From positions 52,960 to 116,959 of the forward strand of contig MU657182.1 of the NCBI GenBank assembly GCA_026770575.1: a stretch of DNA of 64,000 bases, in the 5' to 3' direction. This document shows, one piece after another, positions 32,594 through 42,561 of this stretch. The notes under the pieces were generated by a model. The model saw only the letters and a program-made list of their open reading frames with translations. It was not told the DNA's origin and searched no databases. A program made the position numbers and the translations under genes. This DNA is from Pelagophyceae sp. CCMP2097. Its lineage: Eukaryota > Sar > Pelagophyceae. The number at the start of each line of letters is the position of its first letter. Within the stretch, counting starts at the first letter, position 1.

Positions 32594-33580
32594 CCGGACG
32601 ACCCAGCCACTTTGCCATTTCACCATTTGCCGGCGCCAAAAATCGAACCGAAAAATCAAAAAGCGGAAAAGTTAAAAAACGCGTTTTTGCCGCCCGCTGA
32701 AAAAAACCAACGTCGGCGTTGTACTTTGCCGGTCATGGCCCAACAAAAACCGACAAAACCCGACAAAACCGACGAAAGTGACGTCAAAAATTTTTAAACG
32801 CCGACAAAAACCGACGGCGTTGTACTTTGCCGGTCATGGCCCACGCACTTTGGCAACGCCCCGACTAGGCGGGGTCTTCTGGGTCGCGAGAGACGCTCGT
32901 CGTCGTCGTGTCGTCGGCTACACAAGTTGTATTGCGACTGGGAGTGTATATTAGTAAGAAGGCAAAATTGCGGCGTTGGAGTGTCGTGCGCGTCGAGTCG
33001 GACCGACGGAATGGGCGGCCAGCCAAGAGCAACGACGCCACGGCGAGGCGACCCGGCTTCGCTGCGCCGCCCGCGCCGCGTTTGTGGAAATTCATGTTCA
33101 CGTGCGTGGCGAGTGCCGCTGCGAGCCCGCCAGCTGAGGCCGCCGACGACGAGGCGGCGCGCGCAGCGGCCCGTTCACGGGGCCCACGCGTTGTAGTGCG
33201 TGGAGCCGTCGTAGATGAGGCCGATGCACGTCGCCGGGTCAAAGAAGCCATGCGGGTCGCTTGCAAGCGCGCTTCGCGACGGCGACGTAAAACGAAAGTG
33301 ACGTCGAAAATATTAAAACGCCGCTAATCAAATATTATATTATTTACCTCAAATTTTCAGAAACCGCGAAAACTTTAGTGACTTTGCCGGTCGGAAATTT
33401 GGAACCGCGAAAGCTGAAAACTTTGCCTTGGTGGGTGTAATGTAATGTAATAGGAATCACAGGATGTCCAGTCCCGGAGGACCTTCTCCTGGCCTAGTCA
33501 GATCAACCAACTTAGCACGAATTTGATAGGATTTAAACAAAAAACGAGGTCATAGCCGGCAAAGTGGCTGGGTCGTGTAG
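32594..33580. mobile_element. TIR element 1, TA-flanked, carrying a captured gene fragment
   Basis: The left end at 32594 (CCGGACGACCCAGCCACTTT and on to 32616) matches the reverse complement of the right end at 33580 at about 20 of 23 positions. Both ends are flanked by TA (32592-32593 and 33581-33582), as expected for Tc1/mariner-like insertion. The AT-rich interior encloses a GC-rich piece (about 32860-33290) bracketed by 32-bp direct repeats. No transposase frame is evident, so the element is non-autonomous. Confidence 0.6.
33175..33275 (-). pseudogene. Captured gene fragment, OTU-protease-like C terminus
   Basis: The minus strand reads ASDPHGFFDPATCIGLIYDG, then STHYNAWAP and a TGA at 33175. 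The ending resembles the terminal strand and catalytic-His region of OTU-type cysteine proteases (pattern hydrophobic-x-Y-x-G-x-x-H-Y-N). Upstream the frame is not continued by a recognisable protease body. It sits inside TIR element 1, in a GC-rich island unlike the AT-rich surround. It is most likely a transduplicated piece of a host gene. Confidence 0.45.
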
Positions 33581-33621
33581 TAGTTGGTGGCCGAAAAGCA
33601 AGGATAACTCGCCATAAACTA

Positions 33622-34128
33622 CTGGACGACCCGGCCACTTTGCCGGTCAAGGGGCCTCGGCAAAAAAAACGCGAACCTGCGGTTCCGCATACCGGACCGG
33701 CAAACCTTAACGGTATTTATGGACTTCTCTTAAAATTTCAAATCAAAATTTCAAATAATGCGTTGATCGTTTTAAATTTTGACCTTTCCTTTGACTCGCC
33801 CAAGAAGAACAAGCTCAACGCCGTCGCTTGCCAGTGCGCTTCCCGAGTTGCTCGTCGCAGCACGATGCGTCGTCTCGGGCGGGCGGCTGACTCCGACGAC
33901 GACGATATGCCGGCCCTTTCCGACTTCGACGTCGACGATCTGTGCAAACGCTTTTTCCAAGGCCCTGAAAACTTCGCGACGCGCCTGAAAATTTCGCGGC
34001 GGCGGTTGCTGGAGTGCGAAATTGGACACCGGCATTTGCGGACTTTTTAATATTTGCCGGATTTTCATTTGGACTTGGCTGATTGGCCATGGAATTTGGC
34101 CAAACGGCAAAGTGGCCGGGTCGTCCAG
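33622..34128. mobile_element. TIR element 2 (507 bp) with perfect terminal inverted repeats
   Basis: The 24 bases at 33622-33645 are the exact reverse complement of 34105-34128, and both ends are flanked by TA (33620-33621 and 34129-34130). The ends are a variant of those of element 1 (CCGGCC in place of CCAGCC). An internal frame from about 33864 reads MRRLGRAADSDDDDMPAL and ends at 34050; its origin is unknown. No transposase is present. The perfect ends suggest recent movement. Confidence 0.72.
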
Positions 34129-34217
34129 TACAATTTCTAAATTGTAGTTAAAAAAATAACCAGTGACCGAATCGGAGGGAGACGTCTGTCGACAAGGGAA
34201 AAGGGGGCGGCGTGGCC

Positions 34218-35512
34218 ATGGTCGTCGCCGGCGCCGAGGTCACGCAGCGGCGACGCTCGCGCGCGACCGAGGTGCTGCAGCAGATCGACTTGCTCACGCC
34301 CATCCTCCGGCTGACGGCAAATTTGAACGCGCTCCTCGTCTCCAAGCACGTCGCTCGAGATGCGCGGGCCGTGGCGCCGGCGGCGCGCAGACTCATCTGG
34401 CACGACCGCATTCTGAAGGGCACAGCAATCCTCAAGGGGCACACCGGCCACGTCCTCTGCTGCGTGTTCTCGCCCGACGGCAATCGCATCGTGACGGGAA
34501 GCCACGACAAGATGGCGCGGCTCTGGGACGCGAAGACGGGCGCGGTTCAAGCGACGCTCGAGGGGCACACCCACGGCGTCACGAGCTGCGCGTTCTCGCC
34601 CGANNNNNNNNNNNNNNNNNNNNNNNNNNNNNNNNNNNNNNNNNNNNNNNNNNNNNNNNNNNNNNNNNNNNNNNNNNNNNNNNNNNNNNNNNNNNNNNNN
34701 NNNNNNNNNNNNNNNNNNNNNNNNNNNNNNNNNNNNNNNNNNNNNNNNNNNNNNNNNNNNNNNNNNNNNNNNNNNNNNNNNNNNNNNNNNNNNNNNNNNN
34801 NNNNNNNNNNNNNNNNNNNNNNNNNNNNNNNNNNNNNNNNNNNNNNNNNNNNNTGGCGCGGCTCTGGGACGCGAAGACGGGCGCGGTTCAAGCGACGCTC
34901 GAGGGGCACACCCGCGGCGTCACGAGCTGCGCGTTCTCGCCCGACGGCAAGCACCTCGTGACGGCGGGCTTCGACGAGACGGCGTGGATCTGGGACGCCG
35001 AGACGGGCGCGCTGCTGTTGACGCTCGAGGGGCACACCAAGACCATCATGTGCTGCGCGTTCTCGCCCGACGGCAAGCGCATCGTGACGGCGAGCAGGGA
35101 CGAGACGGCGCGGCTCTGGGACGCCGAGACGGGCGCTCTGCAGGCGACGCTCGAGGAGCACACCAGCAGCGTCAATAGCTGCGTGTTCTCGCCCAACGGC
35201 CTGCGCGTCGTGACGGCGAGCGACGACGGGAAGGCGAAGCTCTGGGACGCCAAGACGGGCACGCTGCAGACGACGCTCGAGGGACACACCTTGGCCGTCG
35301 AGAGCTGCGCGTTCTCGCCCGACTGCAAGCACCTCGTGACGGCGAGCTACGACATGACGGCGCGGCTCTGGGACGCCGAGACGGGCGCGCTGCAGACGAC
35401 GCTCGAGGGACACACCGGCGCCATTGACAGCTGCGCGTTTTCTCCCGACGGCGAGCGCGTCCTGACGACGAGCTGGGACACAGCGGCGCGGCTCTGGAAT
35501 GTCGCACTCTAA
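34218..35512 (+). CDS. WD40-repeat protein, paralogue of the gene at 24.5 kb, interrupted by a gap
   Basis: The ATG at 34218 opens MVVAGAEVTQRRRSRATEVL, then LLTPILRLTAN and RRLIWHDRILKGTAIL. At least six WD40 repeats with the same consensus as the 24.5-kb gene follow, ending LWNVAL and a stop at 35512. A 250-N run (34604-34853) interrupts the second repeat and shifts frame. The 91 bases on each side of it are identical but for one base. Collapsing them restores frame but leaves six blades, whereas the paralogue has seven, so one or more repeat units may truly be missing. A scaffold function is inferred. Confidence 0.75.
34604..34853. other. Assembly gap (250 N) in the WD40 gene
   Basis: The flanks 34513-34603 and 34854-34944 are near-identical 91-base copies of a repeat segment. 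The gap is therefore caused by tandem WD40 units that the assembler could not resolve. Confidence 0.9.
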
Positions 35513-35959
35513 TTAGTCACTTGAAAGCTTTTAAGGAAAGACCCACTGGACCCTTTAAGAGTGCGGACTGACGACCTTCCCATGCGGCAGTGTACTTGTC
35601 TCAAGAGGTATCGGGGCGAGACCGTAAAACAGGGCCATCGTCGCGCGGGTAGGATTCAAAACAGACATTAGATTATAGGGCTAAGACATTCCAGGGCGCG
35701 TCACACGCGGCGATGGGTACAGGTGTTGGACAGTATGTTCATCTCGAATGCGCGGCGGCGGCGGAACCTAAATGCGGAGTCGAGAGATGCATCGAAGGCG
35801 GCGTGGGGCCATCGATGGTGAGGGCTGCGAATCAGACAGGTGATCGTCGTCGACATTGGGAGTAAACCATCCCGGCTGGTCCAATTTGACTCCGTGGCCC
35901 AGCCAGGGACCTCGGCACGCGGGCGCTTAAACCCCGATCGGGGTCATCATCTTCACGGT
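35513..35959. other. Intergenic region with repeat copy at its right end
   Basis: No gene is visible. The last part (from 35831) is copy A of a 128-bp direct repeat described separately. Confidence 0.5.
35831..35958 (+). repeat. 128-bp direct repeat, copy A
   Basis: It shares ATCAGACAGGTGATCGTCGT at its start, TCCAATTTGACTCCGTGGCC in the middle and CCCCGATC near the end with copy B (36638-36765). The centre is self-complementary (CCGGCTGG paired with CCAGCCAGG). It ends at the stop codon of the rhodanese-RRM gene. Confidence 0.75.
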
Positions 35960-37911
35960 TCAAAAGAGCAAATGAGTAAGAGACGCACCGGTTGCTCCGC
36001 CGGGCGGCGGCCGCGCCGTCTGCACGGCGCCGGAGAGGTCGATTGCGGGCCCGAAGCCGATGCGGAGCGTGCGGCCGCCGACTTTTTGCGCTTTGAAGCC
36101 TTTGACGAGATGCTTGGCCGCGGCCAAAGACGAGCACTGCACCAGCGCAGAGCCGTAGAAGAGCTTGTGCGTGCGGTCCAGGAGCCAGGAGACCTTTGCG
36201 TCGTCGAGCTTCAAGGCCTTGAGCAGTTCTGTTCGGTCGGCCGTGAACGGCAGGTTGCCGACAAAGACCACGTCCGACTCTTTGTCAAGCTCGCGCTTCT
36301 TCCCTTTCTTGCCGCCCGCGACCTCAGTGGCGCGCGAACCCGGCGCAAGCTTGAGGCGCTGCGTCACCGCCGGCAGCGGCGCCGCGGCGGACCCGGCGAC
36401 GCCGGTGCGGCAGAGTCTGCATTTCAGCTTCAAACGAAACGCCTCCTTCTCAAAGGGCTTGGCCGCGTCCTTGTCTCGGCAGGGCTTGCAGACGATGACG
36501 GGCACGCGGCAGTCTCCGGTGGCGCACTTGTATTGGCCTCGGTACTGGTCCTCGTCCACTCCGCAAGCCGCGCACCTATTCATTCGTATCAAAAGCGGGC
36601 CCTTTTCGGTCCATGGGGGCATGTGACGGAAGCGCTGATCAGACAGGTGATCGTCGTCTTCAACGGTTATAAGTCGTCCCGACCGGTCCAATTTGACTCC
36701 GTGGCCCGGTCGGGTCCCTCAGAACACGAGCGGCTAAGCCCCGATCCGTCGTCATCTCTTCAACGCTTGATATGGGGCCTCTCAGCAGGGAACTCACTGC
36801 CCGAGCGGCTTGGAGTTCTGGGCGTCGTCGGGCCGTTGCTCGAAGCGTCGGTCGAACAAGTAATTGGCCCCTTTCCAGTAGCCGCCCTGCGGGAACGTGC
36901 GGATGTATCGCTCGATGCCGCCGCGCACCATGAGGATCTCCTTGATGCCCGGCGGCGGCTCCTCGGCCGCAGCGGCGTCGACAGCGGGTTGCTTCTGCAT
37001 GGCGTCTAAAAGCGCAGACGCCCTTTCGCACCGAATCCCGCCAGTACAGTACATCAACACTGTCTTGCCCTGCAGCTTAGACTGCGTCTCCGGCAGCGCG
37101 AGCCACTTTGGGAACTCGTGGGAATTCCGGATCAGCGGGTCGATGAGCGTCGCGCCCCCAATCGGCGGTTGAAACCGCCCTATCTCAGACTCATACGCAT
37201 TGCGCACGTCGATGACCACCGCGTCGGTGCGCTGCAGAGCGGCGTGGTACTCGACGGCGTCTAGATGCCTAGAGGTGAGGCGTCGGGCGGTTCGTAAAGA
37301 CGGACGCGTGACCTTCCACAAGACGGTTCAGTTGCATCAGTTCTATTAAGAGCATGAAGTTTTCTCCATCGGGCCTTGCGGCGCGTCAAGAAAGACTAAT
37401 CGGTTTTCAAAAGAGAATCATCATGTGCAACGTGCCAATGGTGAAAAAGAGGGGGGACGTACTTTGCCGCAGACGTCTCCAACCTCGGTGCGAGGTCGTT
37501 TGCCAAGCCGTAGCCGACGAGCTCGTCCGTCTTGCGGATGGTCAAAGCCTTGAACTTTTCGTGCGTCTGCAGGCCATCCGTGATTTTGAAGTCGGTGGCA
37601 TTGAAGAGCTGCGGCTTCCACTCCCGAAGGCCCTCGCAAAATAAACGAATCGACGCCGCCTCGGCAGTCAACGTGCAGTTCAAGCCTTCTGCCGCGCAGC
37701 GGCCGCGGCCCGTGATGCCGAACTGCTGGCCCAACGAGATGACCTTTGACAAAGCGCGCTTGTGGTCGGCGTCGGACCAGCAGGGTTCGCAGTACTGGTA
37801 GAAGAGCAGAAGCGACCACTTCTTGTCCGGCGGTAGGTCCGGCGCGGGTGGCAGCGGGCGGAAGGAAGTGGGCAGGGCCCACTCCGGCCGCGCCGCGTCC
37901 GCGTCCGCCAT
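35960..37911 (-). CDS. TrhO/TSTD2-like rhodanese-domain protein with C-terminal zinc finger and RRM
   Basis: Three exons (37463-37911, 36798-37268, 35960-36575) join in phase into 511 residues. The N-terminal acylphosphatase-like part reads WSLLLFYQYCEP, then GITGRGRCAAEGLNCTLTAE. The rhodanese domain has AVVIDVRNAYESEIG and the active-site loop MYCTGGIRCERASA with its catalytic Cys. This pairing defines the TrhO/UPF0176 family, which hydroxylates tRNA wobble uridine in bacteria; human TSTD2 is related. The usual Cys-rich tail follows (CAACG, YKCATGDC, CKPC, CRLC). Then, unusually, comes an RRM with RNP2 VFVGNL and RNP1-like KLFYGSALV. The RNA-binding addition fits an RNA-modifying role (inference). 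Exon 3 is bracketed by a 128-bp direct repeat. Confidence 0.82.
36638..36765 (+). repeat. 128-bp direct repeat, copy B, inside an intron
   Basis: Copy B lies in the second intron of the rhodanese-RRM gene (36576-36797). It matches copy A (35831-35958) over its whole length with substitutions that often preserve the internal hairpin (CCCGACCGG paired with CCGGTCGGG). Confidence 0.75.
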
Positions 37912-38274
37912 AGGCGAACACCCGGGAGTCGGGCGAAGCCAAACGACACCCGCGTTGGCGATAAGCACCACTTATCGCCACCTAATCGATCCGTTGGGAT
38001 TCAACGGGTCGCAACTTCTATCGGCCGGCGCGCCCGTGGCCGCGGCCTCGACTGGCCCAGACGACCGCGCGGCCTCGAGCAGAGCAAGTCGAGCAGTGGC
38101 GTAGGTCGGTCATTCTTATTTTTGAAGAAGTCGTCTCGAGAAGGGGCCCACCTTATTGGGCGTGGGCCCACTCCGAGGAGGGAGCGGCGGGCCCCTCGAG
38201 TTCGTGCATCGCATCGAGCGGCAGGGTGGAATTTATTAAAAGGTGTCGAACCGGACTTTGCCGCGCCGGGCGGG
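37912..38274. other. Intergenic region
   Basis: It lies between the start of the rhodanese-RRM gene and the stop of the MYND-RING-Sel1 gene. No gene or repeat is visible. Confidence 0.4.
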
Positions 38275-39283
38275 TCAATTCGGCCGGCCGCGCGGCCGGA
38301 GGCGCGCCTTTACGTCTTCGACGCCCTCAGAGGCCTCGGCGCAGCCCTTGGCCACGGCGAGAATGAGGAGGCGCAGCGCCTCGCGGTCGTCCTGAAGAAC
38401 GCCTTGGCCGTTTGCGTACGCGACGCCGAGGTTGTAGTGCGCGTCCGCGTCGCCCTGCGCCACGGCGAGGCGGAACCACTCGACGGCCGCAGCGTGCGAC
38501 TGCGGCAAGCCCTGCCCGCAGGCGCACGCCTTGCCGAGGTAGAGCTGCGCTGTGGGGTGATGCTGCTCCGCCGCGCGCTGGTTGATCTTGGCGCCGGCGC
38601 CTTTCCTGTAAGCAAACCCCAGCTGGAGCAGCGCCCCAGTGTGCCCTTGCGCCGCGGCGAGCTCGTACAGCCGAATCGCGCGCTTGGGATCCTTCCGGAG
38701 ATTGGTCCCGTTGCGGTAATTCGTACCGAGCTCCGTCTGCGCGTCGGCGTTCCCCTCGTCGACGTGCTTCTGCAGCCGGCGCAGCCACTCGGCCATCGAC
38801 GTTGCGACCGGCGTCCGGCAGAGCGGGCAGCGATTGTCGTACTCCATGCACTTGGCGGCGCAGTCGGCGCAAATTTGCTTGCAGCAGCACTCGAAGAACG
38901 TCTGGTTGCAATTATCCATAGGGAGCAGGTCCAGGCAGATGCCGCAAGTGCCCTGCCAATTCGGCTTGTCGTGCAGCGAAGTGGCCTTGACCACTGCCGT
39001 CGCCGCCGTCCGAGCCGGGCCCCGCGCCGCCGCCTTGAAACCAGCTGCCAGCGCGACGTCCTCGACGATGGGCGGCTCCTCTTTGATCTTCGCCGGCATT
39101 AGCGCGTCGAGGAGGCGGTCCTGGAACTCGGCTGCCATCTGCTTGCACGCCTTGCTGTGCCCTCGTTTCCAGTCGATGAGCTGGCATGCCTTGCCGCAGT
39201 AGTGGCGCGATTTGCACTTGGTGCAGTGCTTACCGCCCGGCTCGTGCTCGGGGCGGCGGCGGCCGGCGGGTCGTCCATCGTGT
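38275..39283 (-). CDS. MYND zinc finger (damaged) / RING-like / Sel1-repeat protein
   Basis: The frame runs without a stop to 38275. It shows HCTKCKSRHYCGKACQLIDW (rest of a MYND finger), MAAEFQDRLLDAL, a RING-like finger (CGICLDLL, CCCKQICADC, CPLC), then Sel1-like repeats (AIRLYELAAAQGHTGALLQL, AVEWFRLAVAQGDADAHYNL). Compared with the paralogue at 53.7 kb, which begins MDAPPPAAPKPCCVCDE, the likely start ATG at 39283 is out of frame and the first Cys pair of the MYND finger is missing; about 19 bases appear lost. Translation could instead begin at the in-frame ATG at 39138, giving a RING-Sel1 protein of 287 residues. Such proteins are usually adaptors or ubiquitin ligases. Confidence 0.65.
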
Positions 39284-39733
39284 CGTGGATGCCCGTCCGC
39301 CGAGTGCTCTGCTCGTTTGATACCTTCAGACGAACTTGAAGAGGGGTATAAGAGCAGTTGTCTTTGGGGGAAGGACGAAGAACGTACCGGGCGGGGTGCT
39401 CCCGAATGCGCCGACAGCGGAGCCCAGAGGCGCTCGAGCAAGTCGCCGGTGCGGCGGCCCGGGGGGCTGCAGGTGAGTTGCCGGCACGGCGCCGCGGCCG
39501 GGCCGGGTTCTCTTTGGCCTTTGGCGAAGGTGCGGCACCGGACCGTGCCTCGGCCGAGGTTCTCTTTGGTGCTCGTGAGTCGAAGACGGTGTCCGACGGC
39601 GGATAGCCCTCGAAAGAGGGCGTGGCTGGAGGCCGCGTCTGACTAAGCAGCCTGCTGCGAGTGTTTCACTTGATTGCTCTGTCTCTTAAAACTTGTTGCT
39701 CTCTGGGCGGCCTCCAACTTGGCCTTGAAGGCC
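39284..39733. other. Intergenic region
   Basis: It lies between the upstream end of the MYND-RING-Sel1 gene and the stop of the glycosidase-like gene. I see no supported gene or repeat. Confidence 0.4.
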
Positions 39734-42328
39734 TTAGATCTCGATGCAGGCCAGGTCGGGGACCGTCATCTTGACGACGCCGGACTCGGCGACGGTGCAC
39801 GTCGCGGCCAGCGTGGCCCTGCCGGGCGAGGCCGGCGGCAGGAAGTGGAGCGTGACGCGCTCGCCCGGCTGGCCGCGGACGACGACGGCCACGCCGCCTC
39901 CGTCGTAGGCGACGTCGACGATGCGGTCGTTGGACGCGGTGACCCACTTGGCCGTCTCGCCGAGGAGGGCCCAGCCGTTGCCGAGCAAGGGCGCAAAGGT
40001 CCAAAGTTGGAAGGAAAACGCGTCCGTCGCGGGCAGCACAAGCGGGTGCGCCTCGTCAAAGACGACGGGCGCGCCCGTGGCGTTGGCCTCGAACGCGACG
40101 GCGCCGTGCGGCGGCGGCGGCGCCGCCGCGCCACCGTAGACCACTCGCGGCGTGAGCGTCAAAGCGACCGTCTCTGCCGCGAGGACCTGTCGAAAGTGCA
40201 GCCCCGCCACGACGGCCGAGGCGCCCCAGAGTTCGCCGGCGGCGAGGTTCGCGTCTGCGCCGGGCAGCCGCGCGCGCGCGAAGAGCGCGGCGTCTAAAGT
40301 CGTCGCAGGAGCGTCGGGCTGGAGCAGCTTCCCGTCGGCGGCGCAGCTCTTCAACACCAGTGCCACGTCCGTCTTGCCCACGGCGTCGCCGACGGCGACG
40401 GGCCCGTTGCTCAGCGTGGAGACGGCGGCCTGGAGGCGGTTGTGGGGCTCGCTCAGCGTGGGGTACAGCTTGGAACCGGATTGGTCCGACGTCGACCAAA
40501 AAACGTCCTTCGTCGGTGTCAGCGCCAGCGCGTGCGCCAGCATCGACGAAAGCCCCAGGCGCCATTGCGAATTGCCCGGCTGGTAGTCGGCGGACGCCCG
40601 AGCTTGCGTCACCGCCTGCAGCTCCACGGACTGCAAGATGTGCCGGGGCCACGACATGCAGTACCTGCAGACGAAGCACGTCGAGGAGACGATTGCGCGG
40701 GGCCGACGTACTGAATGGTCACGTCGTGCCTCGCCGCGGCCTGTCCCATTTGCATAAGCCAGCGCCGCGCCAGCGTCGCCGACGCTTTCGTGGCTTTCAG
40801 GGCCACAAACTCGTTGTACAGCCAGTCCTGCTCGTAGACGCGCATGCCCCAGTCCTTGGATGATTGCATCAAAAAGTCCCAGAACTGAGAATCCATCGGG
40901 AGCGCCCAGGCTGCGGTCTTGTTCTTCGCAGTCACATTCTCTTCGATGATAAAGTCGTAGGCGCCGCCGTTGTGCTTGGCGTAGGGCGTCTCCCCGCTCC
41001 AGAACCGGTTGTGCGCCACGATGGGCCACCCCGTCTTCTCGTGCAGGTTGCGCAGACCGCTTGGGAAGACGTCGGCCCGCGCCGTCCAGTTCGTGACGCC
41101 GTCGTTCAAGCCGCGGTAGTACCACCACGAGTCCAGCAAAGCGTGCCGGTACGGCAGGCCCACTTGGTCGGCGTACGCCTTGACGGCGAGGATCGTCGTC
41201 TCGTAGTCCGGGTAGGCGCCAGTGTCGTAGTAGTAGAACGCGCCTGGCGCGTGCCTCATGCAAATCCCGCCCACAAATGCGTTGCAAAGTCTCGTTTCGC
41301 ACCGTTGTCCGTCGAATATCCGAGGTAGTTGACCGTAAAGTCGGCTTCCGCGATGGCGCGGTCCTTACGGTACCTTTTTAATAACTTTGCCCCCCAGGCG
41401 TCCATGGCCGCGTTGGGCCCGGCGCCGAGCGCAAAGTGCAAGATGGTCTCGTGCGAGAAGAAGCGCGGCACTTCCTCGACGCCGCCCATAAGGCCGTATG
41501 TCAGCACGCCGTCGGAAAACGTCGCACTCGAAGACATGAACGCCGACGCCGCCGAGACGACTGCACCGTGCTGCGTGTCGAAGACGCATAGAGGGCCAGT
41601 GCCCTTTAAACCGCCCCAAATCTTCTTGTTCAGGTCAGCGTCGTCGAGCGCGCCAAAAGAAGTGTTCGCCCCCGACATGCTGCCCTGCCAGTGGACGTAG
41701 CCGCGCTTCGTATCGGAGACGTTTGCGATGCGCAGCGCGGGGAAGCCGGAGACGAGGGCGTCGGTTGTCGCGGCTTTGGTGGCGTTGAGGCCCTCTGGGA
41801 AACGCTGCTCGAAGATGACCGTTGTAGCGTAGACGCGGACGCTCGTCACAAAGGGCGCGCCGGCGGCGGACCACTGGATCTCGGTCGCGTCGTAGGCACC
41901 GTAGCCGTCGGCGCCCTGAGTCGTCCAGCTCCGCTCGCGCACGAGACCGCCCGTCGAGAGCCGGTGCTCCGCGCCAGCCGACCGCACCTGCGCCGGGGCG
42001 TCACGAGCCGTCGAAGACCGCCCGACATCGACCGACGGCCGCCCGCGACGGCCGCCCGCGACGGCGCTGCCTCTCCAGCACGGGCCAAAAATTTCGATGA
42101 CGCAACAATCCTTCTTCCGGGCAATCGCGGTGGATCCAAGTCTCAAGACGACACCCCGCGTATCGCCCGTGCCCGGACGCTGGCCCGGACGAAGACGTCT
42201 GCGCCCTGGAACCAGACGTCATCGTCGACCTTAACGGAAAATACGCCAGTCTGATCGTTCACGTCCACAACCAACTTCGACGCGGCCGCGCCGGCGCACA
42301 GCGACGCCACGCCCAGGGCGCAAAACAT
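39734..42328 (-). CDS. Secreted glycoside-hydrolase-like protein
   Basis: Four exons (42155-42328, 41303-41987, 40712-41243, 39734-40664) join in phase into 773 residues. The ATG at 42328 starts a signal peptide (MFCALGVASLCAGAAAS). The N-terminal half is beta-rich (AYDATEIQWSAAG, RGYVHWQGSM). A barrel-like centre follows: NYLGYSTDNG joined to AFYYYDTGAYPDYETTI, then HALLDSWWYYRGLNDGVTNW, GWPIVAHNRFW and MRVYEQDWLYNEF, continuing QYCMSWPRHILQSVE. The C-terminal third is a beta-sandwich-like region. The aromatic/Asp strand motifs recall retaining glycosidases of the alpha-galactosidase/GH31 kind, but I cannot assign a CAZy family. Introns are only 47-167 bp. An extracellular or vacuolar polysaccharide role is inferred. 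Confidence 0.6.
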
Positions 42329-42561
42329 GCTCGGGGCGACACCGGTCGGCGCCGGCCTTGGAAGGATCTGCGTCGTCTCTGCAAAGAACAGCCCCGCGTC
42401 ACGCTGTCATCCAAAGTTGCAGGGTCGCCTAAACGACGTCCGTGCGGTCAAGTACCCTAAATGAGACCCAGCACGCACTTCGTCCTCGACGCACTTCGTC
42501 CTCGACGGCCGACCACGATTGCAGGTTTGGGGTCAACCACTGAGTTGCTTGTGAAAGGTCC

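Larger units (their letters stand above)
32139..34217. other. AT-rich island of repeats and mobile-element remnants
   Basis: GC content falls sharply here. Apart from the two inverted-repeat elements annotated separately, 32260-32560 is rich in AGTTG/CAACT words. A 29-bp identical direct repeat occurs at 32714-32742 and 32815-32843. A 32-bp near-identical direct repeat occurs at 32772-32803 and 33292-33323. No intact gene is seen. Confidence 0.6.

Noticed and set aside
35840..37009. 389-codon plus-strand frame
   Set aside because: It is antisense to the rhodanese-RRM gene and crosses both direct-repeat copies.
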